Shown: positions 1-10,200 of the stretch, piece by piece
Numbering within the stretch: position 1 is the stretch's first letter
Layout of the letters: each line of letters starts with the position of its first letter
Source of the DNA: Rhododendron vialii
Taxonomy: Eukaryota > Streptophyta > Magnoliopsida > Ericales > Ericaceae
Direction: 5' to 3'
Length of the DNA: 64,000 bases
NCBI RefSeq assembly: GCF_030253575.1
Contig: NC_080568.1
Coordinates: 31,213,001-31,277,000 of the forward strand
Translations under genes and position numbers: made by a program
The notes under the pieces: generated by a model
Seen by the model: only the letters and a program-made list of their open reading frames with translations
The model's database searches: none
Told to the model about the DNA's origin: nothing

Positions 1-1359
1 AAAATTACCGCTGAATTTCTTTGCAACTTTGGAATGAGAAATAAGAAATCTTGTTCTTATGAGGGTTCTTGAAAAATAAATATTTACATGGTACAAGTCA
101 TTTGTACACTAGAGTTTTGACATCAACAAAAATAGTTTGGGCATTGTCATTTCTGTTTTTTATTGCTTAAATCTTTTCAATATGAATCTCAAAAATTATG
201 CAATACGGAACTCGTTTGAAATATCTAGATTAGTTCTATTCTATTATACAAGGTCCACAAAATTATGAAATTCATTATAAATTTAAAGATATAAACAATC
301 ATAAAATGGCATATAGTATCTTTGAAGGTAGAAATAAGAGGTAAAAAAAATTAATGAAACATGGGTTCTTATTAAAAATAAGTACTTATTTCGGAACTGG
401 CCGTTAGTTTCAGATTTTACTACAGATTCTTGATTTTAATACAAACAGATAGAGGTCATTCCACTTTTTCAAAAAGTATCTTTTTAAAAAAGAAGGTAAA
501 TTTTAAGATAAAAAATTATGTGTTTATGCAAATAATTTTCTTATCAATATGGATCTTGTTGATAGATCTCAGATCTTTTAAACGGTGCAAAAAAATTTGA
601 AAAATTATTTTTCATTTTCGTTATATTTGAATTTGAAACATGTTGGAACCAAGACGTATTGCGAAACATGTTTAACATTGTGAAATTAAAATTCAGATAC
701 AGTTAAGCGTAGAATTGTGAGAATAATATATTGAATATAATTGAAAAACTCTACCAAGACGTATTAGAACCCCATAGTGCATTTGTGTCTCAGTACTGCA
801 TAAAGATTATCCGAAACCCATGGCTGCATGCCTCTTCTTCCTCAAAACTCGTCTGAACATGTAAGCAGCAAAAGAACAATCAAAATGTAAAAGATGTGCA
901 AAGATTTTTGTAAATAATAGTAGTACGGGTTGTGCCGACTAAAGACTTGGATTCTAGTTAGTGGGTACGAGCACGTCCATTTTTATGCATTATTGATACT
1001 GATTACTGATGTCCTGAATTTCGATAAAGGAATAATGAGCATAAAATTGTTCGATGAGTATCTTCTCTTTTGCGCCTTTTGATTTCGATTTGGGAACATA
1101 ATTTCACGACGCAAGCAAACGGGTCTCCAAAGTTTCTCTATTTTATGGAGGAAAATGAAAGGCCGTTAGTAGAAACTTTCTCAAAACAAAACTTGCGAAG
1201 GGAATTACTCATCTCAATTTGTATTTTTTGAACTTTACACTGTTTTAGTCCGTTTGTAATATAATATAATTAGTAAAAAAAACAACACGATCAGTCCTAG
1301 ATTTTTTGAATCAGATCCTACGAAGATAAGATTCGCTTAAATATCTTCTCCTGTAAAAA
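1..1359. other. AT-rich intergenic DNA, no gene seen
   Basis: No coding exon could be supported here. The stretch is AT-rich. From about 490 to 650 it carries one copy of a dispersed repeat whose second copy lies near 38106-38275; the two share, for example, the phrase aatatggatcttgtt followed by tagatct. The last few hundred bases are probably the promoter of the downstream inositol polyphosphate kinase gene, but no diagnostic element was identified. Confidence 0.5.
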
Positions 1360-1489
1360 GCGCTACTTCCTCCAGATAAATGGATCAGGTCATCACAGGG
1401 AGAAGCACGCAAAGTTGCACAACCTCAGTTCTCTGCGAGTCAATCGGTGTTTACGCAAGGGATCCTCCTCCGATCTACGCCTTTAACAG

Positions 1490-3141
1490 GTAATCAAAAA
1501 CCAACTTACAATTCAGGGTTGATGCCCATACATGATAGGTCCATCACTGTTATGCGGATTTTATCCCCAATTTGTTACCCATGCTTCTTTCCCAAAAATT
1601 GTAATTTTCTGGGTTTGATTGACAATTAGCATATTGCGAGATTTTAAATTCGGATTTTAGTAGAAAATTGAAAACCTGTTTATTGCAGCTGTGAGATTAC
1701 GAGAATTTCATTCTGTTTTTTGAGAATTTGTGTTGCAGAATTCCAAAAGTTATCCCGAACCCAGCTTTGGGATTTTGAGGATTTCATTACTTTTTTTAGT
1801 TTTTAAGAATATGTAGAATCTGATAATCTGTTATCTAAAAAATTTCGCCAACGCTCCAAACTGATTTTGAAAAGCTAGAACCTCAAAATCTACAACAACA
1901 AAAAAAAATTTCTCGCAAACACGCGGTCGTTTGATTATTTCTTTGTTAACTCATGTTGTTTGATGAATTCCAATACGAGATATGTATATGTGTATCTGTA
2001 ATAGTGAGGTTTTTAAAAGAAAAAAAACTAAAAGAATGTATGGGGCTTCTGATTTTGCATATGTTTTGGTTGTATTATTTGAAACCTTTGAGAGAGGGAC
2101 TTGAATTAGAGAGCTCAATTTCATTTTATTTTGGTGAGAGTTTATCTTAGTTTTGTTTGAAGTTTGGTGCATATTTGCTATTCTTCTTCTTCCTTGTGAT
2201 TGTTTTACTAATGTAACTTTTTTCTTTTTGGTTTTAATTCTTCCCTTTCTTGAATTCTTTGGTTTTTTCTCGTTGGTTTTCGTCAATACTTGAAATCTCT
2301 AGATGAGGGCTGGGAATGAAACTGAGAATTACAGAAGGAAAAGAAATAAAATTGGCCCGAAAAGAGTGTTGCTATATATTTTAGTGGGACTTGTCTTGCA
2401 ACAAGTATTAGGAATTCCATGTAACATTAGGTTAAAATCTGAATGACACTAATGTAGCATTTCTCATGGGCAATCGTAGTTTAATGTGCCAATTTTTCCA
2501 GATGAGGTTTGCGTAGCTCAGGGAACAAGAGCTTTTGTGTATCGTCTAAGAATTAGGTTGGAGTTCTTGCATGAAGAACTAATACAAAACATCAAGGGCC
2601 TACGAATTTTTTGTAATTTGAAAGAATCTAGTATGCTATGACCAAACGCTTAAATGTTGAACTAGCTCTTTAATATTACCTCCGTTGTTTTTCTAGGATT
2701 AACATACAACAATCTGATTCTTTGATATGCTTTATCTTTCCTTTGCATTCGTCTTCTTCCCCCAGGAGATGGGCGGGGTGGATGATGTGGACATTGTTTT
2801 ACCTTGAAGAGAAGGAATCAGAAGTTTCTTAGACTTTGCCAGGCAGTGTAGCAAACTATCTGGTTATTTCATATCCACTGTTTTGTTTCATCTAGTTGAG
2901 AACTTGAGCCATAATGCAACCTGGGTTGTCTAGGTGAGACTCTGGTGAGGAACCCAAACGGTTTGACTAACCCTTTACGGTGGGCCTATTTTCGTCGTGG
3001 ATGATGATATTGATCAAATTCAAAATAATACAATTGTGGTGTTTGTTTAATCTTTTCAAGCCAGTTTTAACTGTTTCCGTTTTGGAATTCGTCAACCTTG
3101 TTTTACAAAAGATAACAAATATGGATTTTTCATGTTTGCAG
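1490..3141 (+). other. Probable 5'-UTR (leader) intron of the IPK2-like gene
   Basis: The sequence ctttaacag/gtaatc at 1489/1490 is a good donor. A pyrimidine-rich tract ending tttgcag at 3141 is a good acceptor, 24 bases upstream of the ATG at 3166. Removing this segment joins a leader exon (about 1360-1489, start unknown) to the coding exon. This is inferred from splice-site quality and from the fact that the coding exon otherwise lacks an obvious promoter nearby. RNA evidence would settle it. Confidence 0.5.
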
Positions 3142-3165
3142 TTGGGTTCTTTTTAGTTTCTTGTC

Positions 3166-4083
3166 ATGCTTAAGATCCCAGATAATCAAGTTGCTGGCCA
3201 TCAAGCCGGAGATGGAAAGCTTGGCCCACTGGTAGACGGTTTAGGGCGATTCTACAAGCCTCTCCAGAGTGATGAACGTGGGACCAACGAAGGAGCCTTC
3301 TACTCGTCGTTATCTTCCAATACAAGGATTCCAGGCCATATTTGCAGGTTCTTCCCCGTCTTCCATGGGACCCAGCTTCTAGAAGCATCAGATGGGTCTG
3401 GCTTGCTTCCTCACCTTGTTTTGCAAGACCTTGTCTCGGGTCGCCTCAATCCGTCAATCATGGACATTAAGATTGGCGCCAGAACTTGGCCCGCACAAGC
3501 ATCCGAGGACTACATTGCAAAATGCTTCGAGAGAGATAGGGAAACAACAAGTGTCTCATTGGGTTTCCTGATAACCGGGTTCCAAATGTATGGCAGCAGA
3601 GAGTCAGGATTCTGGAAACCTCACAAAAAGTTTGTCCATGGCTTTTCTGCGGATGATGTGAGGCTAGTTCTAAGGAAGTTTGTTTCTTCTAATGCATCTG
3701 GAGATTTTGATTTGGACCCAGATTGTGCTTTTGCGTCGGTTGTTTATGGCGGTTCCAATGGGATTTTGGCACAACTGCTGGACCTGAAAGCATGGTTTGA
3801 GGATCAAACTATTTTCCACTTCTATTCTTGCTCAGTCCTTTTGATATATGAAAAGGAGTTGGCCTTGGATGGTAGTAGTTCTGGTGCTGAAGTCAAGTTG
3901 ATTGATTTTGCACATGTTGTTGAAGGTAAAGGAGTTATTGATCATAACTTTTTAGGTGGGCTTTGTTCTTTGATAAAGTTCATCTCAGAAATTCTTACCA
4001 CTCCAGATAAATGCCAAACCGAAGTCCGTATCCAGGATTCCGAAAATAATCCATTTTCTTCTGGTAACGGTGCTGATGGGTAA
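3166..4083 (+). CDS. IPK2: Inositol polyphosphate multikinase (IPK2/IPMK family)
   Basis: This is an intronless CDS of 305 aa, about the usual length for plant IPK2 proteins. The inositol polyphosphate kinase signature PxxxDxKxG is present as PSIMDIKIG at residues 96-104, with the catalytic Asp100 and Lys102. The family's later motifs follow: SCSVLLIYE at 221-229 (SSLL-like) and IDFAHV at 246-251, whose Asp coordinates Mg-ATP, then DHNFLGGL at 259-266. By family knowledge the enzyme phosphorylates Ins(1,4,5)P3 and InsP4 at the 3 and 6 positions to make InsP5, in nucleus and cytoplasm, feeding phytate and inositol pyrophosphate synthesis. Plant members lack the long inserts of the animal enzyme, as here. 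The ATG at 3166 is taken as start because it lies just after a strong acceptor and aligns with the short N-terminus of the family. An AATAAA lies downstream at 4172. No defect was seen. Confidence 0.93.
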   Translation: MLKIPDNQVAGHQAGDGKLGPLVDGLGRFYKPLQSDERGTNEGAFYSSLSSNTRIPGHICRFFPVFHGTQLLEASDGSGLLPHLVLQDLVSGRLNPSIMDIKIGARTWPAQASEDYIAKCFERDRETTSVSLGFLITGFQMYGSRESGFWKPHKKFVHGFSADDVRLVLRKFVSSNASGDFDLDPDCAFASVVYGGSNGILAQLLDLKAWFEDQTIFHFYSCSVLLIYEKELALDGSSSGAEVKLIDFAHVVEGKGVIDHNFLGGLCSLIKFISEILTTPDKCQTEVRIQDSENNPFSSGNGADG

Positions 4084-4171
4084 ACAATGAGCAGGATTTG
4101 GTTAGCCTTTCTAACCTTACTTCTTTAAGAGTATACTTATTTTACCGGCTACTCTTTAAGGTTGAGAGATG

Positions 4172-4177
4172 AATAAA
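4172..4177 (+). terminator. Candidate poly(A) signal of IPK2
   Basis: An AATAAA hexamer lies 89 bases after the IPK2 stop codon, within a T-rich 3' flank. Plant poly(A) signals are degenerate, so its use is an inference. Confidence 0.4.
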
Positions 4178-5639
4178 ATCATTGTAATGTATTTTAGTTC
4201 CTTGAAAAAGAGTATTATGATGTGCTAAATAACAGTCCTTTACATGTTCTAGGGTCCAATTGATGTGCTAAATAACTCTGTATGCTATTATGTTTTTTTA
4301 TTTATGGGCATTTCTGTACAAGATGCAGCTGCATTTTAGGAAATAGTGAACTTTCCTTTATACTAGGAAACAGGATCCTCTCTAGTTACTCAAGGGTCAT
4401 GTTTGGCCCTTTTAGAGCTCGTCGAAAACATTATCCATGCCGAACATGATTGAACCCATACTAAAGCTAATGTTCCATTCCCGTATGACATCGGATGAAA
4501 TGGAACCCGTTCGATGATGAAGTTGCATTTGATCCCATTCTTTCTTTCTTTCTTTTTCCCTCTTGGATTATTCTTTGTTTTGTACTTTGATAATGATGTT
4601 TGGTTCTTGGGGTTGTACTCTTAAACTTAGTCACATAATCATTCAAAATGTCTTGTCTCCCTCTTCCAATCCCCGCGGCTCGCACCGCACTCGCCTCTGA
4701 ATCCTCGCTCTTGCGGATTCCAGTAGTTTGAGATGTGTTTTAAAGGCGCTTTCATGCTCGCGCTCGTGCATGCGTACGCGAATTAAGCGACTTAACTCTG
4801 AAACTTGTAGGATATGTTTCCCCCCTATAAATGTGTGAAGCTCTCGTTTATTGCAAAATGCAACTGAGCTTCTCCAATCCCTTGTTCCGCTGCATTTGCA
4901 ATCGCATGACCGTGCTCTCTGTTCCTGTATCTTAAGAGATCCTCATCATTTGTTCCCGTGCATTTGCAGCCGCATAACCGCGCCTTGTGATTTGTATATA
5001 TTTAAATAAAGATTGTGATGGTATTGTGCTACTGAAAGGGCATTGGAATAAAAGGGATGTGAATTTCTCAAAGACTGGAAAAATTCCTGGCCAATAAAGG
5101 ATGTTTTGACTTTGGAAATAATGAAAGCAGATACCGGGTGGCATCATGAGTTTTTTTATTTTCGCAACACTCATTTAGAATAATGTATAATTTGGGATTT
5201 CCATTTTGAAAATTCGTGATGGCTTGACATCAGTTGATCTTTTAGAGAAAGAGCAAAAGCGAGATGAGCAGTTGGTTGTTTTAGCTTGGTTGAAAATTTT
5301 AACGGATTTTAAAAATCTTTTCAAGCTTAGTTTGCTTACGATACGAGTCAATCTCGAACGGGTTTTAATCTAGTCAAACATTAGAATTTTGAGCAGCTGG
5401 ATTTTTTTTTTTATAAATCATATACTGAACGAGCTGAGGAATATCTCTTGTTTGAATTTTGTTTGCAAGTTTAACAAGCCTCACAACAATGCAACTATAT
5501 TTGGCTAAATAATAAATTAATATTGAACAAGTTTTTAGTAAGTGAACACAAACTCTAGTAAGAGCATCTCTGGCTTTACTTGTAGTTCTACTCAAAATTG
5601 AATAAAAATTTGGTTCGTATGAAGTATTCTGATAGACAT
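4178..5639. other. Intergenic DNA between IPK2 and ClpD (left part)
   Basis: No gene is supported. It probably includes the IPK2 3' UTR end and unique AT-rich DNA. Short open frames on the minus strand here have no recognisable domain and no splice partners. Confidence 0.4.
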
Positions 5640-5749
5640 GTGCAAGCGGAGTAATAGCCCAGTTGTAGACATCATGTACTCTTCAGTCTACATACATTCT
5701 ATTGGGGTTCAAATCTCACCAACGATACTTTCGCCACAAAAGAAAAAGG
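5640..5749 (+). mobile_element. tRNA-derived SINE with target-site duplication
   Basis: A 110-bp element carries both RNA polymerase III internal promoter boxes: an A box TAGCCCAGTTG at 5655-5665 (fits TRGYNNARNNG) and a B box GGTTCAAATCT at 5706-5716 (fits GGTTCRANYCY), 40 bases apart. It ends in an A-rich stretch (cacaaaagaaaaagg). It is flanked by imperfect 15-bp direct repeats, tattctgatagacat at 5625-5639 and tactctgatggacat at 5750-5764 (two mismatches), as expected for a LINE-mobilised SINE insertion. It is not a functional tRNA gene, because the acceptor stem does not pair. Confidence 0.68.
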
Positions 5750-6224
5750 TACTCTGATGGACATATCAAAATTTTCATTAATATAATATATTTAAATTCG
5801 CGAGACACAAAATAACCTTCTAGAATTTAATTAAGAATTTGAGTTTTTCCTTGATTTGAGTAAATATTTTAAGTAAACCTACATAAATTTGAGGGGTGAA
5901 ATTGGTTATTTTGAACTTAAATTTTGACCTCAAGTGAAGGAAAGGGCAGGCCGGCAAGGGGTGGAGATCAACCATGCTCAAAATCTCCATATTTATGGGA
6001 AATATTTTTCCAATTTTTCCACACTTTATGAGAAATCTTGGAGAGGAACTCATCCTTCTTCTTTTTAAAAAGGAAATTGATTTTCACACTTTTTTTTTTA
6101 TATTCACAGTATTTTATTTTTTTTTCAGTATTGAAAGTGTATGTTTTTTTTTTTGGTTAAAAAAAAAAGGAATACGAATATGAATATAATTTTTTTTTTG
6201 TGAAAATCAACTCCTTTTAAAAAT

Positions 6225-6548
6225 GGGCGCTGCTATTCGCAGCCCTCTATTTACTCCCATAGCCCGTTAAAAATTTTCAATTATACTCGACAGTTAGTTA
6301 CCGAAATTGAGATATATTTTCAGCATCCAATTACTGAAATATAATATTTTTTTCAACAGATGTTTACCGAAAATGAATGTTCGGCAGTTGTTTACCGAAA
6401 GTTGAACATATTTTCAACATGTAGTTACCGAAATATAATCTTGTTTTTAACAGCAATTTACCGAAATGTTATTTATGATTTTCAACAACCATTTACCGAA
6501 ATGTAGTAGGCTACAGGAGAAAATAAAGAACTGCGAATAGCGACACCC
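6225..6548. mobile_element. Non-autonomous DNA transposon (MITE) with 8-bp TSD and internal TTACCGAAA repeats
   Basis: Terminal inverted repeats of about 33 bp are visible: the left end starts gggcgctgctattcgcag and the reverse complement of the right end starts gggtgtcgctattcgcag. The element is flanked on both sides by the identical 8-bp sequence ttaaaaat (6217-6224 and 6549-6556), which fits a hAT-type target-site duplication. The interior holds about seven degenerate copies of a unit centred on ttaccgaaa, roughly 40-50 bases apart. It has no coding capacity. It lies 0.7 kb upstream of the ClpD start. Confidence 0.72.
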
Positions 6549-6865
6549 TTAAAAATTTGATCTCTAAAACGGATACCAAATATCTAAAAATTACTGTACA
6601 ATAGATATCTCCAAGATTCACCGATTGAAAGTACAAAATCTCCCTATCGATAATGGGATTTTGAGCATTGTGGAGATGCGTTGAGCTGATTCGTTTATCC
6701 GCCTCCTGAAAAGGCCAGCATTGGAAAGTGTCCTCTATTGCGATCCCATCCGATCCGATCGTCCCTTTTTACAATCCAAAACCAGGAAAGAGTCAATTGA
6801 CGACTGGTACTGGGTAACCCACTCCCCCAAGCCAAATCCATCCTTTCCGTAGGGCGTAGGCGTAT

Positions 6866-6868
<3 letters not shown>

Positions 6869-6898
<30 letters not shown>
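6869..6898 (+). repeat. (CT)n microsatellite upstream of ClpD
   Basis: An uninterrupted CT dinucleotide tract lies about 330 bases upstream of the ClpD ATG, within the promoter or 5' UTR. Confidence 0.9.
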
Positions 6899-6901
<3 letters not shown>

Positions 6902-7061
6902 ACACTCCCTTCCGGAGAAAGAGAGAGAGGAAACCACAGAAAGAGTTCACCCAAATTCCCATAAAAAACAATTCCCTTTTGTAATCAGACCCAGAAGAAA
7001 AAAAACACTTATAGTACTTTCCTAGCTTTGACGTGCAGTCTTCTTTCTCCTCCAATTCCTT

Positions 7062-7064
<3 letters not shown>

Positions 7065-7104
<40 letters not shown>
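7065..7104 (+). repeat. (TC)n microsatellite in the ClpD 5' leader
   Basis: An uninterrupted TC tract of about 40 bases ends 127 bases before the ClpD start codon. CT/GA tracts of this kind are common in plant 5' leaders, and this window has one beside most of its genes. An upstream in-frame methionine at 7033 would translate the tract into Leu-Ser repeats and is not taken as the start. Confidence 0.9.
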
Positions 7105-7108
<4 letters not shown>

Positions 7109-7230
7109 TTCTAAGCTTTTTAATTCCTCCTTTCACCAATATATACAAAGATAGATATAGATACGTACAGACACATAAAATATCTCAATTTGTCGACACA
7201 TCCAGAGAGGAGAGACTTGACCATCCTCCA

Positions 7231-10200
7231 ATGGAAGCTTCAACGTCGTCTTCCTCACCCCTCTTCGTTCACTCTCTCTCACTCCCCCGTCACACCCGTC
7301 TCTCCGCCCAATTCGCCCCCGCCATCGACTGCCGCCACAAATCCCTCACTTTCCCAAACCCTAGCCATAACCTCTCCAGCTCAAAACCTTACACTTCTAG
7401 TGCCTTCTTCAGAATCTCAACGTCGCCGTTTCCTTCTTTACAATCCCGTAGAAAACGATCTCCTCTACCCATCACGGCCGCCTTCGAGAAATTCACGGAG
7501 AGGGCTATCAAGTCCGTCGTGTTCTCTCAGAGGGAAGCCATGGCCCTAGGTAAAGGCATGGTGTTCCCGCAGCACTTGTTGCTGGGTCTGATTGCCGAAA
7601 GCGGTGGTGATCCCGACGGGTTCCTGGATTCCGGCATTGACATCGAGATTGCTCGAGAGGCGGTTCGGAGTATTTGGAAGGTTGAGGAGCAGAGTGATGA
7701 TGGTGATAGCGATCATCAGGGTTCGGGGGATTCGAAGAAAGCGTCTGATTTGCCATTTTCGATTAGCACGAAGCGGGTTTTTGAGGCCGCGGTGGAGTAT
7801 TCCAGGACTATGGGGTATAATTTCATTGCGCCCGAGCATATTTCTGTTGGCTTGTTCACGGTTGACGACGGCAGTGCTGGTCGTGTTCTCAGGAGGTAGT
7901 ACATGTTGCACTGCTTATCCGATTACAAATTAACATTGTATCTTAATTTGTGCGCGCACACACACATATATAATTGAATGGGTTTGTCAGCTTAAGCGCA
8001 CCTCAACTAATCATATCAATTCCACCATTCACTAGCGGGCCCAATTAAAGCCAGGGGGAAAAGCTCCATATGGATGGCCCAGTTTCGAATATGATACCTA
8101 CAAGGGAACAAACCAAAAGTCCAGGCCTTGACTATCTAAGGATTAATGTAATTATTCGAAGCTTGGATTGTTGCAAAAACCTGTCTTTTGGGAATAAGCA
8201 TATGGTTTTACTAATGTATCAACTGATTAATCAACTAGTACATAGCCAGAATATCATTTGTTCACATTCACTGGTTTGGTCAACTAGATTGGGCAGCTAA
8301 AATATTGCAAATGGTTTCACACAATTTTGATAGCATTAATGGTCAGTAAACAATGCTTTGCACGTAGATTTGTGACCATGTGAGGTTGTTTTCCTTTCAC
8401 AGAAGATCAACGATGAAGGTTGCTTGTTTTTCAAGGCAGAACAATGAGGAGTTTTGCCCTGTTACCCACAAGACATGAGAATTAAGATAGACAAATAGAC
8501 TAGAGTTGGATAGCTAATGCCTAATAATTAATATACTCTCCAAGGTGATATGTGATTTTCATTCACGTGTAGTAACTGAAGCTAGCTTAGAATAAGTGGA
8601 CCAGAGTTTTACTCGCCAATGTATATATATTTTTAATTTGTTTTTCCCAAAACATGATAAAATTTAGGTCCGCATGAAGTATACCCTTGCAGTACCCTCC
8701 CTTTGGCAGAACTAGCACTGGGGAATAGGCTTTACTTTCCTTTTATTAATATATGCAGTGCTCGATACTCTTAGCTCATGACATTCGAGAATGTATGCAA
8801 TGAGACTTGTAAATTGTAATTATCCTACTTTTGGAGAAAGGTTGATTTGTTTTGACAGCAAAGAAGTAATCCGTTAATCCGAAAATTATTGTGAAAGATG
8901 ACATGAAGAGTACACCAAACACTTGAATGATAGATATTTGATGGCTGTTACATAAAAAATACAGTATATGAAGCAGAACTTCACGGTCAGTGCAGAATGC
9001 TTACATCACTGATGTGGGTTCTTTGTGACTTATTTACGTTCCCTTTTCTTTCCCTATTGATTGTGATTGTTTGTGTACCAGAACAAATATGTACACCCTA
9101 GATGCTTAGTATCTTAACCTTTATGTTTTATAATATACTATCATCAATGATCTGGAGACTTGAAGCAATGACACGGTGATATTAATTTGCTATAATTTTA
9201 AGGGTCTAGGCTAATATGGTTTCAGATTAGGGGCAAATATGAATCAGTTGGCAGCTGTGGCAGTCACGAGACTTCAAGGAGAGCTGGCCAAAGATGGTAG
9301 AGAATCACCTGCTGCACCAAAAGGGGCACGAGAAAAATTAAACACCTTAAAAGACACTATTGTTAGATTCCGTGGGAAGCCAAAAGGTAAAAGGTTCAAA
9401 TAATGTTTGCATCTCTCTGTCTTTCACCCCTACCCAACAAATTTTTTTTTTTTCAAGTAGAATAATGGAGGAGAAATGCTTACTAGATTTTTATTTGTCT
9501 CAGATAAAAGTGCTTTGGCTCGATTCTGCGTGGATCTTACTGCTCGTGCTGTTGATGGACTCATTGATCCAATTATTGGCCGAGACACTGAAGTTCAGAG
9601 AATCATTCAGATTCTTTGCCGACGGACAAAAAATAACCCTATTCTTCTTGGGGAAGCAGGAGTTGGGAAAACAGCTATTGCTGAAGGCCTGGCAATTAAT
9701 ATTGCGCAGAGAAATATTCCGGTTTTCCTGTTGGTGGGTTTACTGCTCCTCACTAAATGATTGGCGTTAGTTTAGGTTATACAACTTCTTTGGCTCATTC
9801 AGTTGCATTTGGTTCTTATGTCAAGGCCATTCTAAATAACCTTTTGATCCGCTCTGTTGTTTTATGAACAGACAAAGCGCATCATGTCCTTAGATATTGG
9901 TCTATTGATCGCAGGCGCAAAGGAGAGGGGAGAGCTAGAAGCGCGTGTTACTAAGTTAATTAAGGACGTAAAGAAGTCAGGTGAACCCATCTTTTGGGGT
10001 TATATTGAGGATAAGAAAAGTTGAGTCTATGTTTAACAAGATCTTATGGGACTGCAGGCAATGTCATTCTTTTTATTGATGAAGTCCACACACTTATTGG
10101 TTCGGGCACTGTTGGACGAGGAAACAAGGGGCTTGACATCGCAAATCTACTGAAGCCGTCTCTTGGGAGGGGTGAATTACAGGTGATGGTTACTCACACA

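Noticed and set aside
5655-5716. tRNA gene
   Set aside because: The A and B boxes are present but no acceptor stem or anticodon arm pairs; flanking direct repeats indicate a SINE.
7033-7230. N-terminal extension of ClpD from an upstream in-frame methionine
   Set aside because: It would translate a TC microsatellite and probable 5' leader; the ATG at 7231 gives a normal transit peptide and the family's usual length.
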